A model generated the notes under the pieces. The model was not told where the DNA came from. It saw only the letters and a list, made by a program, of their open reading frames with translations, and made no database searches. Shown here one piece after another: positions 35,076-46,304 of a stretch of 64,000 nucleotides of DNA. The stretch comes from Kalaharituber pfeilii (Eukaryota; Ascomycota; Pezizomycetes; Pezizales; Pezizaceae). A program made the translations under genes and the position numbers. The stretch is taken from contig WHUZ01000006.1 in assembly GCA_015179045.1 (NCBI GenBank), positions 1,364,001-1,428,000 of the forward strand, read 5' to 3'. Position 1 is the stretch's first letter. Every line of letters starts with the position of its first letter.

Positions 35076-36659
35076 GGGTATAAGCTTTGGGTTCTTTGAT
35101 ACGCTTCACTCTGGATGAGCCGTCGCAGGAGTCCCTTTACTATTAATGTATCGAAGCTTACAAAATGGTAGACAGAGGCCCATATTCCCACGAAGCATGA
35201 GCTTCTCACGCATAATATAGTATCTTCCGCGAGAGCTCATGCACCGCTTGAGTTGTGTTTTTCAGAGACTGGTAAAAGGCAGGAGTATTCTATTTGAATG
35301 AGATAAGTTACCATTTACGCACAACCAGAAACTCATTGGTGGAGCCCAGCGGAATAAATGCACAAAAGTAGAAAACAGGCCAGGGCTACGAGGAAGAATA
35401 GGTCGATAGGGGGAGAGAATCTCGAAGTGAGATGACTAATTGGGAGATGCATGGTGATATGATTTCTTAGTGCCACGGCAGTTGACCGTTTTATTGTGCA
35501 CAAAATAAGGACCATCAGCCCCTCTGAGGAGACATTGTGCCATCGGAGCGATCTGTATTGTTGTCTGGGGCATCTCTAGACTGTGTTTGAAACGAACAGT
35601 TGCAATCAATCTAAAATTGTGTCTTGGACTAGCCCTAATCCAGTGAATACAACATGCACTGATGCTATATTTTTTCGGCTGGGCGAGTTATGTAATTTAG
35701 GTATTCATAAAACATTATGATAGCTCGGGGGTCCCTGAGGGAAGTGAGTTGAAGGCCAATAAACATACATGCATCTCTAGAGAAGAGACGCCAGATATAT
35801 GCAATTGCCATCCCCATCTCCATTCCCCATGAATCCAAGATCCTTGATATGATACCACTTTAACGTTTGTTTGAGAAATACCACAAAGAATTTTCTGTCA
35901 ATGGGACCTGAGGCGCTTACAAGCTAATTGTTACCTAGTACGAGTGCTATGTAGTTCAGGCTTGCCACCCAGTCTTGTCAAACCTATTCAAAGCTAGTAT
36001 TAGACCTTTCAAAGTCAGTTTTAATAATAAATGCTGTATATAATGTAACTGTAGAGCACCTTACGAAATTCCTTCTGATGTAACTTGTAGCTCCACAAGT
36101 ATACGTATATACCACGTATGTATATATTGCCCTCTACATCAGCGGTGTGCGAGAGCCATAAGGGGGATATTCATACCCCCTTGTAGTACGTACCGGCAGC
36201 TCTGCCTTTCCGTGAACTAGTTACCTATGTTTGTGTATATCCTCTGCAGCCGAGTTTTGTGTACTTCAATTCAAGGCCACTACGCGGAATATCCGATGTA
36301 CATAACTGCTGGTATTACCAATGAGGAAATCTTTGTATATAAAACTCTTCTGAGCATCTGGACTTAACTTGCCTGATGTGATAAAGAACGACTCACTCTG
36401 TTGGCACTCCTCGATATACTGCAACTATGGAAATTGCATGAAATTATACTAATTTGATATTGCTGAATTAGAATTTGCCATCAAAATAAGGAAAAAGTCA
36501 AAATCCCAATAGTTATAACCAAATTCATCATCATTCACCTAAATTAAGCCCTTTCTATAAATCAGGAATATAATTCGTTTATCCAGCATCGGTGTTTTCA
36601 GTTAAAGTTAACAATTGTACATGTGGAATGCAGTGCACCTTCAAGTGTATAGAAGAAAT
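35076..36659. other. Unassigned AT-rich region
   Basis: No convincing gene. Only short ORFs, no RNA signature and no clear repeat were found in about 1.6 kb. Confidence 0.4.
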
Positions 36660-37000
36660 TCACATTTTTGATCTAATCTTTATATCGCCTCATCGTCAAC
36701 GCCCTCAGAGCCCTCAGGTGATTCAAGAATACTAGGACTTGAAGTAGTAGTAGATGAAGCACTAGGGGTGGTAGCAGTAACTCCTTCTGAAGTGTCAGGT
36801 ATGACAGACCTGTGTCTCGAGATCTGCTGCTGGAGCCTGTACTTCTAGTATTCAGACCCACCTATCTCATGAACCAAAGGTCTTCTCCACGGCCTCTTTT
36901 TGTAGCTCTCTCAACTGCAGCCATTTCTCTCTGATTCCGGTCTGGTACTAAATGTTCCGATCTCGGTTGCGACTCTAGTTGCAACTTGGTATCCGATGGT
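36660..37000 (-). pseudogene. Decayed coding fragment, possibly transposon-derived
   Basis: On the minus strand two overlapping frames have protein-like character. The first reads IREKWLQLRELQKEAVEKT before a stop. The second ends KYRLQQQISRHRS followed by a Ser/Thr-rich tail and EGVDDEAI-stop. A helical Gln/Arg segment plus Ser/Thr/acidic tail is common at the ends of fungal transposon proteins, but no catalytic motif is present. Treat as an unidentified relic. Confidence 0.25.
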
Positions 37001-37734
37001 TGCTACGGATGCCGAATATTTGTATCTTGCATCAATTCTTTGTATTTTGTTCATGTAAGTACTTTGACTACCATGATATCTACACAATACTATGATTGCA
37101 ATATACTACGAGTGCTTAGAGTGATAGAAAAGAATTTCCCAACATCCAGACCTTTCTCATAGAGTTCCGAAGCAGTAAAACTTGAAGGGATCGCAATCAC
37201 ACAGTGCTATATGAGCTACGCTCAGGATTAGCGGATGTCAAGTGTCTTTTTGACCCTGGCGGCCGGTAACTCTCTGCATTTACCACCTCCATTATATTGC
37301 TTTCTCGAAATTCCTCTAGGATTTCTTGCCTGCATTCCACATTGATTATAGTAGAATAATTACAGATTATAGCTTTGTTCCTGATGGAAGAATGCAAGTT
37401 GATCTACAGTGTTACATACTAGGGTCCGATTGTCTATAAATTCATGGATTTGTGGATTTGTAAAAGCACTATATAGTTTTCAAGATTCCATAACTCAAGG
37501 TCCAATATTGAGGTAATTGCTTGTAGGATTATCAGTATTGCCATAAAAAAAAATATTGGGTGATCTATAGTATTTTTTTTTATCAAGGCCGTCGGTGAAT
37601 ACATTTCAATGGTGGTATGTGCGAATCACAAAACATAATCGGGCATTGGAGTCAACAAGATCAGTACTCGGGGGTCAGGGTTAGTCTTCAGATGCATACG
37701 AGCTGCATAACTGGGCGTCTTGCAGATGCCCCAT

Positions 37735-38190
37735 AGCAACGCAACATAGCATGGATAATCGAACAAAAGTCTTCAGAACTTTTATATGGGATTTACATAC
37801 AAAAACTTCTATCATTAAATTAATAAGGTATCGCAGCCCCACCAGCAGCAATAATAACTCAGAGTCTATTTGGAATACTCCTAACTGATGACAGCAACCT
37901 CTCCTTCATTATTTTTTCCCATTCCTCTTGTAGCTTTTCCTTCAGTACCTCCATGTCCTTAATCCGACAGCTGATTTGCATCGTCACGTAGTGTAATAAT
38001 TCTAAGACGCTCACCTTGTGTAGTCTCTCTATTCCGGAACTTGCTCGGACTGCCAAAATAATCTTTTCGGGTTTTTCGTAGCTTCATTGCTGCTGTAACT
38101 TATGCGCGTACCGGTAATATAGCTCTGTTGACAGTTATGTGTTAGCGACACGTCTAAATTACAGTGTTATTGTCCACATCGCGTTACCTA
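37735..38190 (-). mobile_element. Internally deleted Tc1/mariner-like relic
   Basis: Minus-strand sequence near 38070-37990 reads NRETTQGERLRIITLRDDA, resembling the start of the helix-turn-helix of Tc1/mariner transposases. Only about 100 bases further, in another frame, LKEKLQEEWEKIMKE (near 37930) and VRSIPNRL resemble the C-terminal end of such proteins (QEEWDxI...MPxRL). The catalytic DDE core is missing. AACGC...GGA.AAT.AACA-like ends near 37735 and 38190 may be degraded inverted repeats. This is inferred from motif pattern only. Confidence 0.4.
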
Positions 38191-38282
38191 GAGGAGGCTT
38201 GGCAATGCAGTGCATAGCGCTTCTGAAGACTTACCCTTGACCCCGAGTACATTAGGAAAAATTATGCAAATAGTGTTTGGTC

Positions 38283-38349
38283 TAGTCTCGTAACCAGACG
38301 CTGACTAAGCGGGGTTTCATGCATGGGTGTTGCTCCGCTTACGAGACTA
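38283..38349 (+). mobile_element. Mini inverted-repeat element (67 bp), complete copy with perfect 9-bp target duplication
   Basis: Starts TAGTCTCGTAA and ends TTACGAGACTA, giving 11-bp perfect terminal inverted repeats. It is flanked on both sides by TGTTTGGTC (38274-38282 and 38350-38358). A 9-bp duplication is the known signature of Mutator-like (MULE) transposition. With 67 bp and no coding capacity it is far shorter than usual MITEs. Confidence 0.8.
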
Positions 38350-40435
38350 TGTTTGGTCTAAACTTGCGCCTACTCACTTATTAGGTTACGCTCGTGCGAC
38401 TTTAGCCTTCCCTACGAACTTGCCAATGATGACTTAGATGCACTTCATCAACTACCACAAAAACTCAAGTATTTTACAGACTTATTTACTTTCACTTCAG
38501 ACTTCTTTCACTTATGTTCCATGATTTTTTTGAAATTAGGGTCTGTCATATCCACCATTTCGTCAGATAGCAGTATCACTTGATAACTACCATTTGCAAC
38601 CACCGTTCAGTTGATTGCAATGGCGTTTAGACCTTTAGCTTCACAGGTACACACTTAGTCATCTGAGAGAGAGAGTAAAGGGCATATAACCAGAACTATT
38701 CGTTTAGGCTTGGTTATTGAAATCATTTGATAGCATATTGATTTACCACTGGCTGTTACAGTGATAACGGAAATATCTCATCCATCGACGATATCTGTCG
38801 CTGCTGCAAGTTGCTAGTTTCGGGGTTTGATCTGTACTCCCAGAGCTTCTACGCGTTATAGTACTTTCTTACGAACTAATCCTGATGTTTTATTTTTCGT
38901 TCCCAAATTCTCTCGGATTTTCCATCTCCAGAGAATTGTAGGCTTCGTATAGTTAGTAAGACCTCTCTTGTAGCTGTCTCACTAAGATCCGAGAAAACGT
39001 TTTGGTGCATCAGAGAGCCCACCAAAACAACCTGCCAATTCATTACAGTTGCACTCCTCTCTCCCAACTGTACAATGTACAATCTTACCTCTCCTTTGCT
39101 GTTGCAAGCATCAATTCCCTGCTTGGTGACCGTTTCATCCATTATAACATTGTGCTGTTCACTGGCTTTGCTAATTCTTTTGGCATTCATTGTGCTGGAG
39201 CTTGGACATATATAGCAATTGTCAGAAGTGTAAATTGCTTCCCGACGATACCTTCTGAACGACGCATTCACTTATACCTCACCACTTCATCTAGAAGCCT
39301 TATCTCATAGGTAGTCCGAGTATGAGTAGATTATATAGCTTTAATACCTATCAACATCACCTTGGGATGACCCTCTCTATTGTCGCACAGATGCCGAAAA
39401 GGGAAGTACTAGATGCCAAGAACATCAGTTCGGTATATTACGTGACGTCCTGAGTGTGTTTAAATGAGTGCAATTAACAAACTGATCCATCTCCCCTGAC
39501 AAATACTGAATCTCAATCCCTTGTTTGCATACCTGGTAGCGGCATCGGCTAAACTTTTTGTCATCTTATACTTCTTCAACGAGAATTCGGCCAGTGCATC
39601 TTCTGAATCCCACAAGTAGACTCCCAAAATCCTCCTCCACAGTTCGCCTTATTGTCGCAGTAGCTGCTCCTTATGCGCGCAACGGCGAAACCATGAATCT
39701 CAGTACAACTGATTCCTTTTCATACACAAGTGTCTTGGATAAGCGGCGATATATTAGACCAGTAGCTCCAAATGCGAGGCCCCTAAAGTCATCTCCGTTG
39801 GATGGCTCGCGGTGATTTTTCGGTTGGATGAATAGGTTATGTTAGTTTAATGATAGTTCGGGTATGTTTTTGAGGCATCGAAGGATGTATGAGGAAAATT
39901 AAGTATATAGTAGGTATTGTGAGAGGATGTTGTAGATGATGAAAGATGTTTAGGTTAATGTTTATTGAGGGTATATTGAATGTCAGGAATATTCGATCCT
40001 AAAGGAGTGTTGCAGGCAGTCTCGAGACTGTGTTGGAGGGATGGGTAGGGAAAGAACGCGAAAAGTGGAATATAGGAGTATGGAAGAAGGCAGGAGTATG
40101 AGAGGAGAAAAAGGAATTGAGGTGAACGGAACGCGGAGGCACTTTACTGCGTGACTCTCTCTATGTACCCCAGCATGTCGCTAGTGGCTGAGCCTTTATT
40201 CGTGCCCATTCGCCTGTTCCTTACTGCTTTGTTCAGACGGAGATGCCGCGCACCTCTCATGATATGCAGTAACTTAATCATGTGGTCTGATGTGTACATT
40301 TTCTTTCTTGCTAGTCTCATCTTTCTGTGCAGGCTAATGTTTCTGAACTTTAGTCACACAGGTGGAGAGAGCTTCTTCTCTCCTCTCTGTTCAAAAGGTA
40401 TTCAAACTTGGCTTTGAAGATTTCGTATTTTCCGC
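38350..40435. other. Unassigned region with possible decayed gene
   Basis: The longest frame is a minus-strand ORF of 131 residues at 38876-39271 (contains EVRLYIVQLGERSATVMNW and DLSETATREVLLTIRSLQ). It has coding-like composition but no family I recognise. A plus-strand ORF of 85 residues at 39558-39815 overlaps an equally plausible broken minus-strand frame. A 14-bp perfect palindrome CAGTCTCGAGACTG lies at 40017-40030. Confidence 0.3.
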
Positions 40436-40620
40436 TCACTCACAGTTTCCGCACGAATGAAATTGATACTGCTAGATTGCTGAATGGTCTCTGATCTAGT
40501 GATCTAATGCTACAGTACTTACAATGTTCCAGCTGCTCTGGGTATTGAGATATGGCTATGGGAATAAGGCGCGAAAGTCAACTTTGGATACACTTTTTAT
40601 AGAGAGAAATTCAAGCATCT
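40436..40620 (+). repeat. Dispersed repeat, family R2, copy 1
   Basis: Diverged match to 54208-54375 in the same orientation. Shared blocks include TTTTCCGC, AGTTTCC, AATGAAATTGAT, TTAGAT/CTAGAT, TTACAA, GTTCCAGCTGC, AAGGCG and AAGTCAA, in order. No ORF, A/B boxes or terminal repeats were recognised. Confidence 0.6.
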
Positions 40621-41673
40621 TACTTACACTTTACCAGTAACAGCCATATAATCGTTACATCACTGCAACACATTGACAGTACCCATATATAGGGGTGGTC
40701 CTACCCTTCGTTTTATCATTCATCCCGCTTCGCTTCGCTGCATTTCGCAGCTTCAACCTCAGGCCGTCGCCACAGCAAATACATAGCATTTCGTTTCTGA
40801 GAAATTGGTAAGTTTTAAGTTGAGTCCTCGGGACATAAGTTAATTAGTTAGTTCTCGGTCGGCAGGTCTACAATACGATGAGAGACAATAATCCAAAGCT
40901 GAAGTCGAAGTGGGGACGAGGAGCCAGATTTTGAAGAAGTCAACATTAGTATCGACCTCAAACGCAGACAGCACGCGGCATACGGTTACGGAAGGAGGAG
41001 GAGGTTATTTCAGTGGACTCAAAGACAGTAGGAATGGGGAAGTTCGTTGTAATGGGCCTGATCTCGGTAACGAAAGATAGGTTCGTGCTCATTATAGAAG
41101 CAAAAAAGTCCTTTGGGGAGACAATGGTCAGCTAAGATAGCTAGGATGGAAAAGACTTTTTGCAGGGCACATGAGATTGAGGTGCTATTTGTTGGATGAA
41201 GGAGAATTCGGTCTTGGTGGATTGCGTCAATGTAGAACTGAGTAATTAAAGTATTGTGCAAAATGATGCGGTCGCTTGAGCGTTTAGGGTATTCCAACGC
41301 TTTTTTCCTAGCGCAAATCTCAACACCCAGAGCGGCTGGAACACCGTAAATAGCATAAATTGATAGGACTGGAGCTCTCATGGTGTCACTTTCATTCGTG
41401 CTAAAATTGTGAATGAGCGGAAAGTTTTGTCTACGTAAAAATCAACCTTTGGTTACCCCTATTGGTAGATATGGAGGATCTTTGAGTTTTTACAGTAGCA
41501 GGTAATTGACAATGGTTAGTGGATACGCTAAGCCTATGGTCAATTAATTTGGCATTGCAGTTTTCGTGCGATTAGATTCACGAGACTAATTAGAATTTAC
41601 TGATGATATGGAACCACAGTCTCGGCACCACTATTTGGCAAATAGCGATGCTGAGACTAATATGGAACTGGAG
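40621..41673. other. Unassigned region
   Basis: CTTCG/CGCTTCG-rich sequence near 40730-40760 resembles the leader upstream of the 31034 gene. An ATG at 40878 opens only an 18-residue frame. A 120-residue minus-strand ORF (41019-41381) has no known motif. Possibly a decayed small gene. Confidence 0.3.
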
Positions 41674-41812
41674 CATTACAGTCCACCTTTTCGAAAAGTG
41701 CTGGACAACCCTGTGAGAAACGAACTGAGCTCTGAATTCTATACATCCCCATGGCCCCTTGTAACCTTCAAGTTGTAGGTCAGTTTTGAAAGCAGACAAC
41801 TCCCACTCCTCC
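41674..41812 (-). repeat. tRNA-derived SINE-like repeat, copy 2 (degenerate)
   Basis: Same block order as 29912-30099 (ATTACAGTCCA, GCTGGACAACCCT, CCATGGCC, TAGGTCAGTT, AGACAACTCCC) but shorter and with a mutated B box (CAGTTCGTTTC on the minus strand). Confidence 0.5.
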
Positions 41813-42930
41813 TATCGGTACCCCCCGCCCCACCTCTTCCCACAATTATTCTTTTTTGCACTGGGCCCCTATTCCTAGGGGCATTGCCAAATCAGGACGC
41901 TCAACTGGCACACCCCACTGCGACTGCGAGTTCGAGGTCAAAATGATATCGGGGTTGCAAGTGCTCTGACGTCCTACGTATCGCGCTTCTCTCCTGCCCT
42001 TACCAAGGTCAAGCTCATATCATAGTAATCTACCCTTGTAACTTCCAGTCTTGTCTATGTGACGCGCCAAGATGCGTCGTCCCAGTTGTCCCATCAAGCT
42101 GAAACAGCAAAAAGGGACCTGTATCCACCGTCCGCTGAACAGGGACTAGACCAGAGCTTTTCTCACTTAAAGAGGGGCGTTAGAGTGTGTCGCTGTGTCA
42201 GCTGTCGCATGTTCTATGATAGCTACTAGCACCCTCCCTCCACCTTTTCGAATGGCCGGTATCATATGGCTTTGTTCTGTATGCACTTAGCCTATCGTGC
42301 ATGGCCCACTTTTTGTCTTTGCAGTTCTCCAAAAGTGCCAATCCGAGCTGTTTGTGATGTGGGACCAAACATTCAACGGCCCCATAGCCCTGTATGATTG
42401 CCGTTCACGTTCCTTGCTTTGCAGCGCAGCCGACCAGGGGCACGTGAAGCGCAAGTACTACACCGAAATTACCGGGTGATTTATTTGATGAGGGAGGCTT
42501 GCCTCGCTCGTCCCTCGCGCACCTCCACACACACTCTTTCAAGCTTGAGCTTAACAGGTTTGCACGGCCGGACCTAGAAAATTCTAACCTTCTCCCTTGC
42601 TCGTCCCCCTCCCACCCCCATTCCAACCACATCCCCTCGTTCATTCAAGCAAAGCCGACTTATTTTCTTTCGAATATATTGCATAGACTGCAATATCTAC
42701 CTCACAGAACTCTTTTCAGTTCTAGACATTCGTTTTATCTTGATCCGATATTCTCACGCTATCAGGGTTGTTAATCCCAATCCCACCATACATTTCAATA
42801 CGTCACCCACATGCTATTACCCCTGAAGGGCCGCAACTAGAAAGCCAAGTTCCCATATCGCAAGAAATAGACCTATTTTGCCTGGATCTCTCTGGAAGCT
42901 CGAATAGTACAGCACATACCACGTATTTAG
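41813..42930. promoter_or_regulatory. Upstream region of the TBC gene
   Basis: About 1.1 kb with no coding frame that stands out. The last 400 bases are C/T-rich, which fits a fungal promoter and long 5' leader for the TBC-domain gene. Confidence 0.4.
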
Positions 42931-45179
42931 ATGAACGGAAATAGTGGTTGGCATTCACCCCCGCAAGCTGGGACGTTGTCGAACAAATCGTCGTCCCTTC
43001 CTTCGAGCTTCCAACTGGATGAGGGAGGAATTTTGAATGACCTTGGGAATTTTGAAGAAATTGGATTGGATGACGACAATACTGAACGGCCTAAGCAGCG
43101 AGGACTTACAGCAAATGCTATCCCAAAAAATGGTACAGGATTAGCTTCCTTGAGAGACTTGACGGTGAAGCGGCCGCTACAGAATACCCTATCTACAGAC
43201 CATCTTGGGTTACCGGGTGGTTCCCGACGAAGCAATGGACCTTTACCTCCAAATGGTCGTAGGTCTCGTAACAGCTCTCCTAGTCCACAATCTTGTCCAC
43301 AGTCACCTGCATTTTCGCCGGCCTCATCGCCATCGTCCACCTCAAGCTCACGTCGTTCATACACTGCCCCAATTCCCGAAAGAATAAGGCGCAGCTCACT
43401 TTCAAGAAGGAAGACCACAGCTGAGCTGGAGAAGGAATGTGAATCGGATGGGGATGATGAGATACCGGCTGATGCTATCTTCTGGAACGTGCCAGTGTCG
43501 CCTAGGCGACTGAGCCAAAATATCTCTGCTTCAACATCACCGGACCGAGAATATGCAAATGGTGCTACAACTTCGAGAGCATCGGGGTCTCCCCCACGAA
43601 ATGGCCTTGGTATCGATGGAGCAGGAGATGAGCGGCGCGGACAGTTAGGGAAAACTAAAAGTTTCAATGAGGCGATAGTTGAGGAGCTAAGCCCTGAAGT
43701 CCGAGAGCTTACCGAGAAATTGGAAGAATATGCAGAGGAGGCAATGCTGCGGGAGGAAAAAAGGCGTCAGCAGCAGGGTAGCAATGCGAAGACCAGGGCT
43801 GCACAGCGTTCACCAGCACCAACTAAGAAGATTGCCCTGCCTCCAATACAGACGTCAAATGGAATGATTGATCCGCTTCCAATAAGTAAGGAGAAGGAAG
43901 CAGTGCTTTCAAGAACAAGGCCATCATGGTTACCCCCAAAGTCGAAAGGGGAGGAAAGGCGGCATCTTCGGGAATATCAAAAGATGATGCAAAAAGCCCT
44001 GCAGGCCGGTATGTGAAATTAATTTAAATCCACTTAACATAAAGACTCTGACGTCCACTAGAACAAAAGAGAGCCGAAAAGGAAAGACGGGAACAGGAGC
44101 AAAGAGAGAAGTTGAAGGCTGATATCCACCGAGTCTGGGAGCAGAACGTAATCCCAGAATGGGATGCGGCGATTCAGAAGCCGGAGACCCGAGAGCTGTG
44201 GTGGAGAGGAATTTCTTCGAGGCTGAGGGCTGAAGTGTGGGAGAAGGCATTGGGTAATCATCTTAGGGTCTCAGAGGAGACATACCGACTAGCACTTGCA
44301 CGTGCCAAAGAGCTTGCAAAAGGGAAGGGCACAATACAGTCGACGAAGGAACAGGAAATGTTTGCAGCTATTCGAAGGGATGTTAAGGATACGTTCCCAG
44401 AGTTGAAAATCTTTCAAGTGAGTGTATCAAAAGCTAAGAAGCCCACCTAGGTTCTTTCACTAACTGTAAAACAGGAACGTGGTCCTCTACATGAAAGCCT
44501 AACTGATGTGCTATATGCCTATAGTATGTATCGTAGTGATGTAGGATATGTCTATGGCACACATGTACACTACCCATATTCTATGTATTACATGTATTAT
44601 ACTAACTCTGATCTAGGTGATAGCTGGAATTTTGGTTCTCAATCAATCGCCCGTCAAGGCCTTTATAAGTTTGGTAAACATTCTTAATAGGCCTGTACCA
44701 CTAGCCTTTTATACTCATGACGAGGCTGCAGTAAGTTTCCCTCATCTTCTCAACCAGTAACCTTTCCTGAACGCAACCATCTAACATCCATCCAGATATC
44801 CAAAGTCTATACTCTCTTCCTCCGCGCCTTTCAATACAAGCTTCCGACTCTCTTTCAACACATCCACGTGACTCTATCCCTTCCTCCTCCTGCGTACCTC
44901 GAACCCATGTTCCTGACGCTCTTCGCCCTTCACTGTCCGCTAGATGTCACATCCCGTCTATGGGACGTGTATGTCTTTGAGGGCGACGCGTTCTTGGTCC
45001 GGACTGCGATCGGAGTCCTGACAGCGCTGGAAACGAAGCTGTATGGATCGAAGGAAGAGGTCATCGAGGTGCTAGGGTGGAAAGCAGAGCCGTGGAAGTT
45101 GGGTAAGGAGGATGACTTCATGGCGACGGTGAGGTCGGCAGGGAAGGAGGAGAAAGAGGTTGAGAGTGACGAGCCGTAA
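42931..45179 (+). CDS. TBC-domain protein (TBC1D12/14-like), catalytic fingers apparently missing
   Basis: Member of the Tre2-Bub2-Cdc16 family of Rab GTPase-activating or Rab-binding proteins. Five exons: 42931-44008, 44062-44417, 44475-44564, 44617-44730 and 44796-45179; 2022 nt, 673 residues. Residues 1 to about 340 are Ser/Pro-rich and disordered. A short coiled coil ([14 protein letters not shown] and [12 protein letters not shown]) precedes the TBC fold from about 400 ([20 protein letters not shown]). Shared TBC blocks follow: [50 protein letters not shown] and [12 protein letters not shown]. The usual arginine finger (IxxDxxR) reads IRRDVKD and the glutamine finger (YxQ) reads YVY, so GAP catalysis by the dual-finger mechanism looks lost. 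Intron phases are consistent. Start MNGNSGWH is the first ATG of the frame. Confidence 0.9.
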
Positions 45180-45842
45180 GCAGGGCGTGTGTGCTTGGTT
45201 AAAGCCTAGATGGCTTGATCTGTGCATATTGATACTGTATTCATTTGGATAGGATACCAGAAGAGGAGGCCAACAAGTTAGTTCACGAAGTCAGAGGCGT
45301 CACGTGATCTTGCAACATTTCAAGACTATTTCTGCTCTATCTTTTTTTTTTTTTAAATTTTCCTTCCTGCTTGTCTTCACCCTCCACCATTCGTTCGGTT
45401 TTCCTTTTCTAACCTATGCGTACCTCCTTTATTCACATCTCAATCTCTAGCTCGGCTCACCTTCCGTGCCCTTCCCATTTTCTTACGTTTTTATAATCTA
45501 TAGACATTTTACTTTTTTATTTCTTTCTCTTTGTCTCTCTTTCTTCAAAGGGGAATTGCACGGAAATATATTCACTGGATCGGGTGGGACATGCAGGAGC
45601 ATGCGCCACAGGTTTTGGGCTGAATAAGATTTGAGCTTGGTGGAATACGGAGAGATTTCCAACAAGAATTTCAATGATCAAAATGGGCATTAACGACCCG
45701 CGAATTTGTTGTGATTTGCAGCAAACGAGATAACGCTATCTTCACCGGTGTCAACGAAAAAACAAAGAATGAAGGGATCAAGCAAAAAACACACCACAAA
45801 AGAGCAAAACTGAAGGTAGGACAGAAGGAAAAAAAGCATTCA
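45180..45842. other. 3' flank of the TBC gene
   Basis: T-rich and CT-rich non-coding sequence including a T10 run near 45344. No gene. The minus-strand T7 at about 45829-45835 is the likely terminator of the adjacent tRNA. Confidence 0.5.
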
Positions 45843-45940
45843 GGCTCCATCCGTGGTTCGAACACGGGACCTCTCGCATCTTAGGAGATGGAACTTAGGG
45901 TGAGCCCTAAGCGAGAATCATACCACTAGACCAACGGAGC
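45843..45940 (-). tRNA. tRNA-Pro (anticodon AGG) with a 26-nt intron, third copy
   Basis: Exonic parts are identical to the two copies near 8.1 and 8.9 kb (GCTCCGTTGG...GTTCGAACC...GGAGCC). The intron after position 37 is unrelated in most of its length (CTCACCCTAAGTTCC...TAAGA) yet keeps CACCCTAAG, which can pair with the anticodon loop. A T7 terminator follows on the minus strand. Confidence 0.95.
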
Positions 45941-46304
45941 AGAGTTAGCTATATCTAAATAGTTGATCTCTAATATGAAACTTGTCCTTATTCATATTCT
46001 GTTAAGGCAGTTTACTCCAACTAGTTAGATCAAGTGACTCCAGCATAAGACGCATTATTTCTGTTTTGCAATCTTCATGTTTTCTCCTATTAATACTTGC
46101 GCTTGTGTATGAATTGTCGTCTAAAAAGGTTAAAAAAATGGTACCAGCAAATTATATTATACATTCTATTTCGTCTTTGTAGCCCCAGCCTACTCCTCCA
46201 TCAACGATTCTTACCGGGGTGATAAGGCATTCAAACCAAATAAAAGGAAAAAGAAAAAAGAAGACTGCTTCCAAAATTACAGCCATTATGAGAAAACAAC
46301 AATA
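45941..46304. other. Spacer between tRNA-Pro and MSH3
   Basis: AT-rich, no gene seen. Likely contains the MSH3 3' UTR and the upstream flank of the tRNA. Confidence 0.5.

Noticed and set aside
40017..40030. CAGTCTCGAGACTG palindrome as another mini-element copy
   Set aside because: Core resembles the TAGTCTCG ends, but the 9-bp flanks do not match, so it may be chance.
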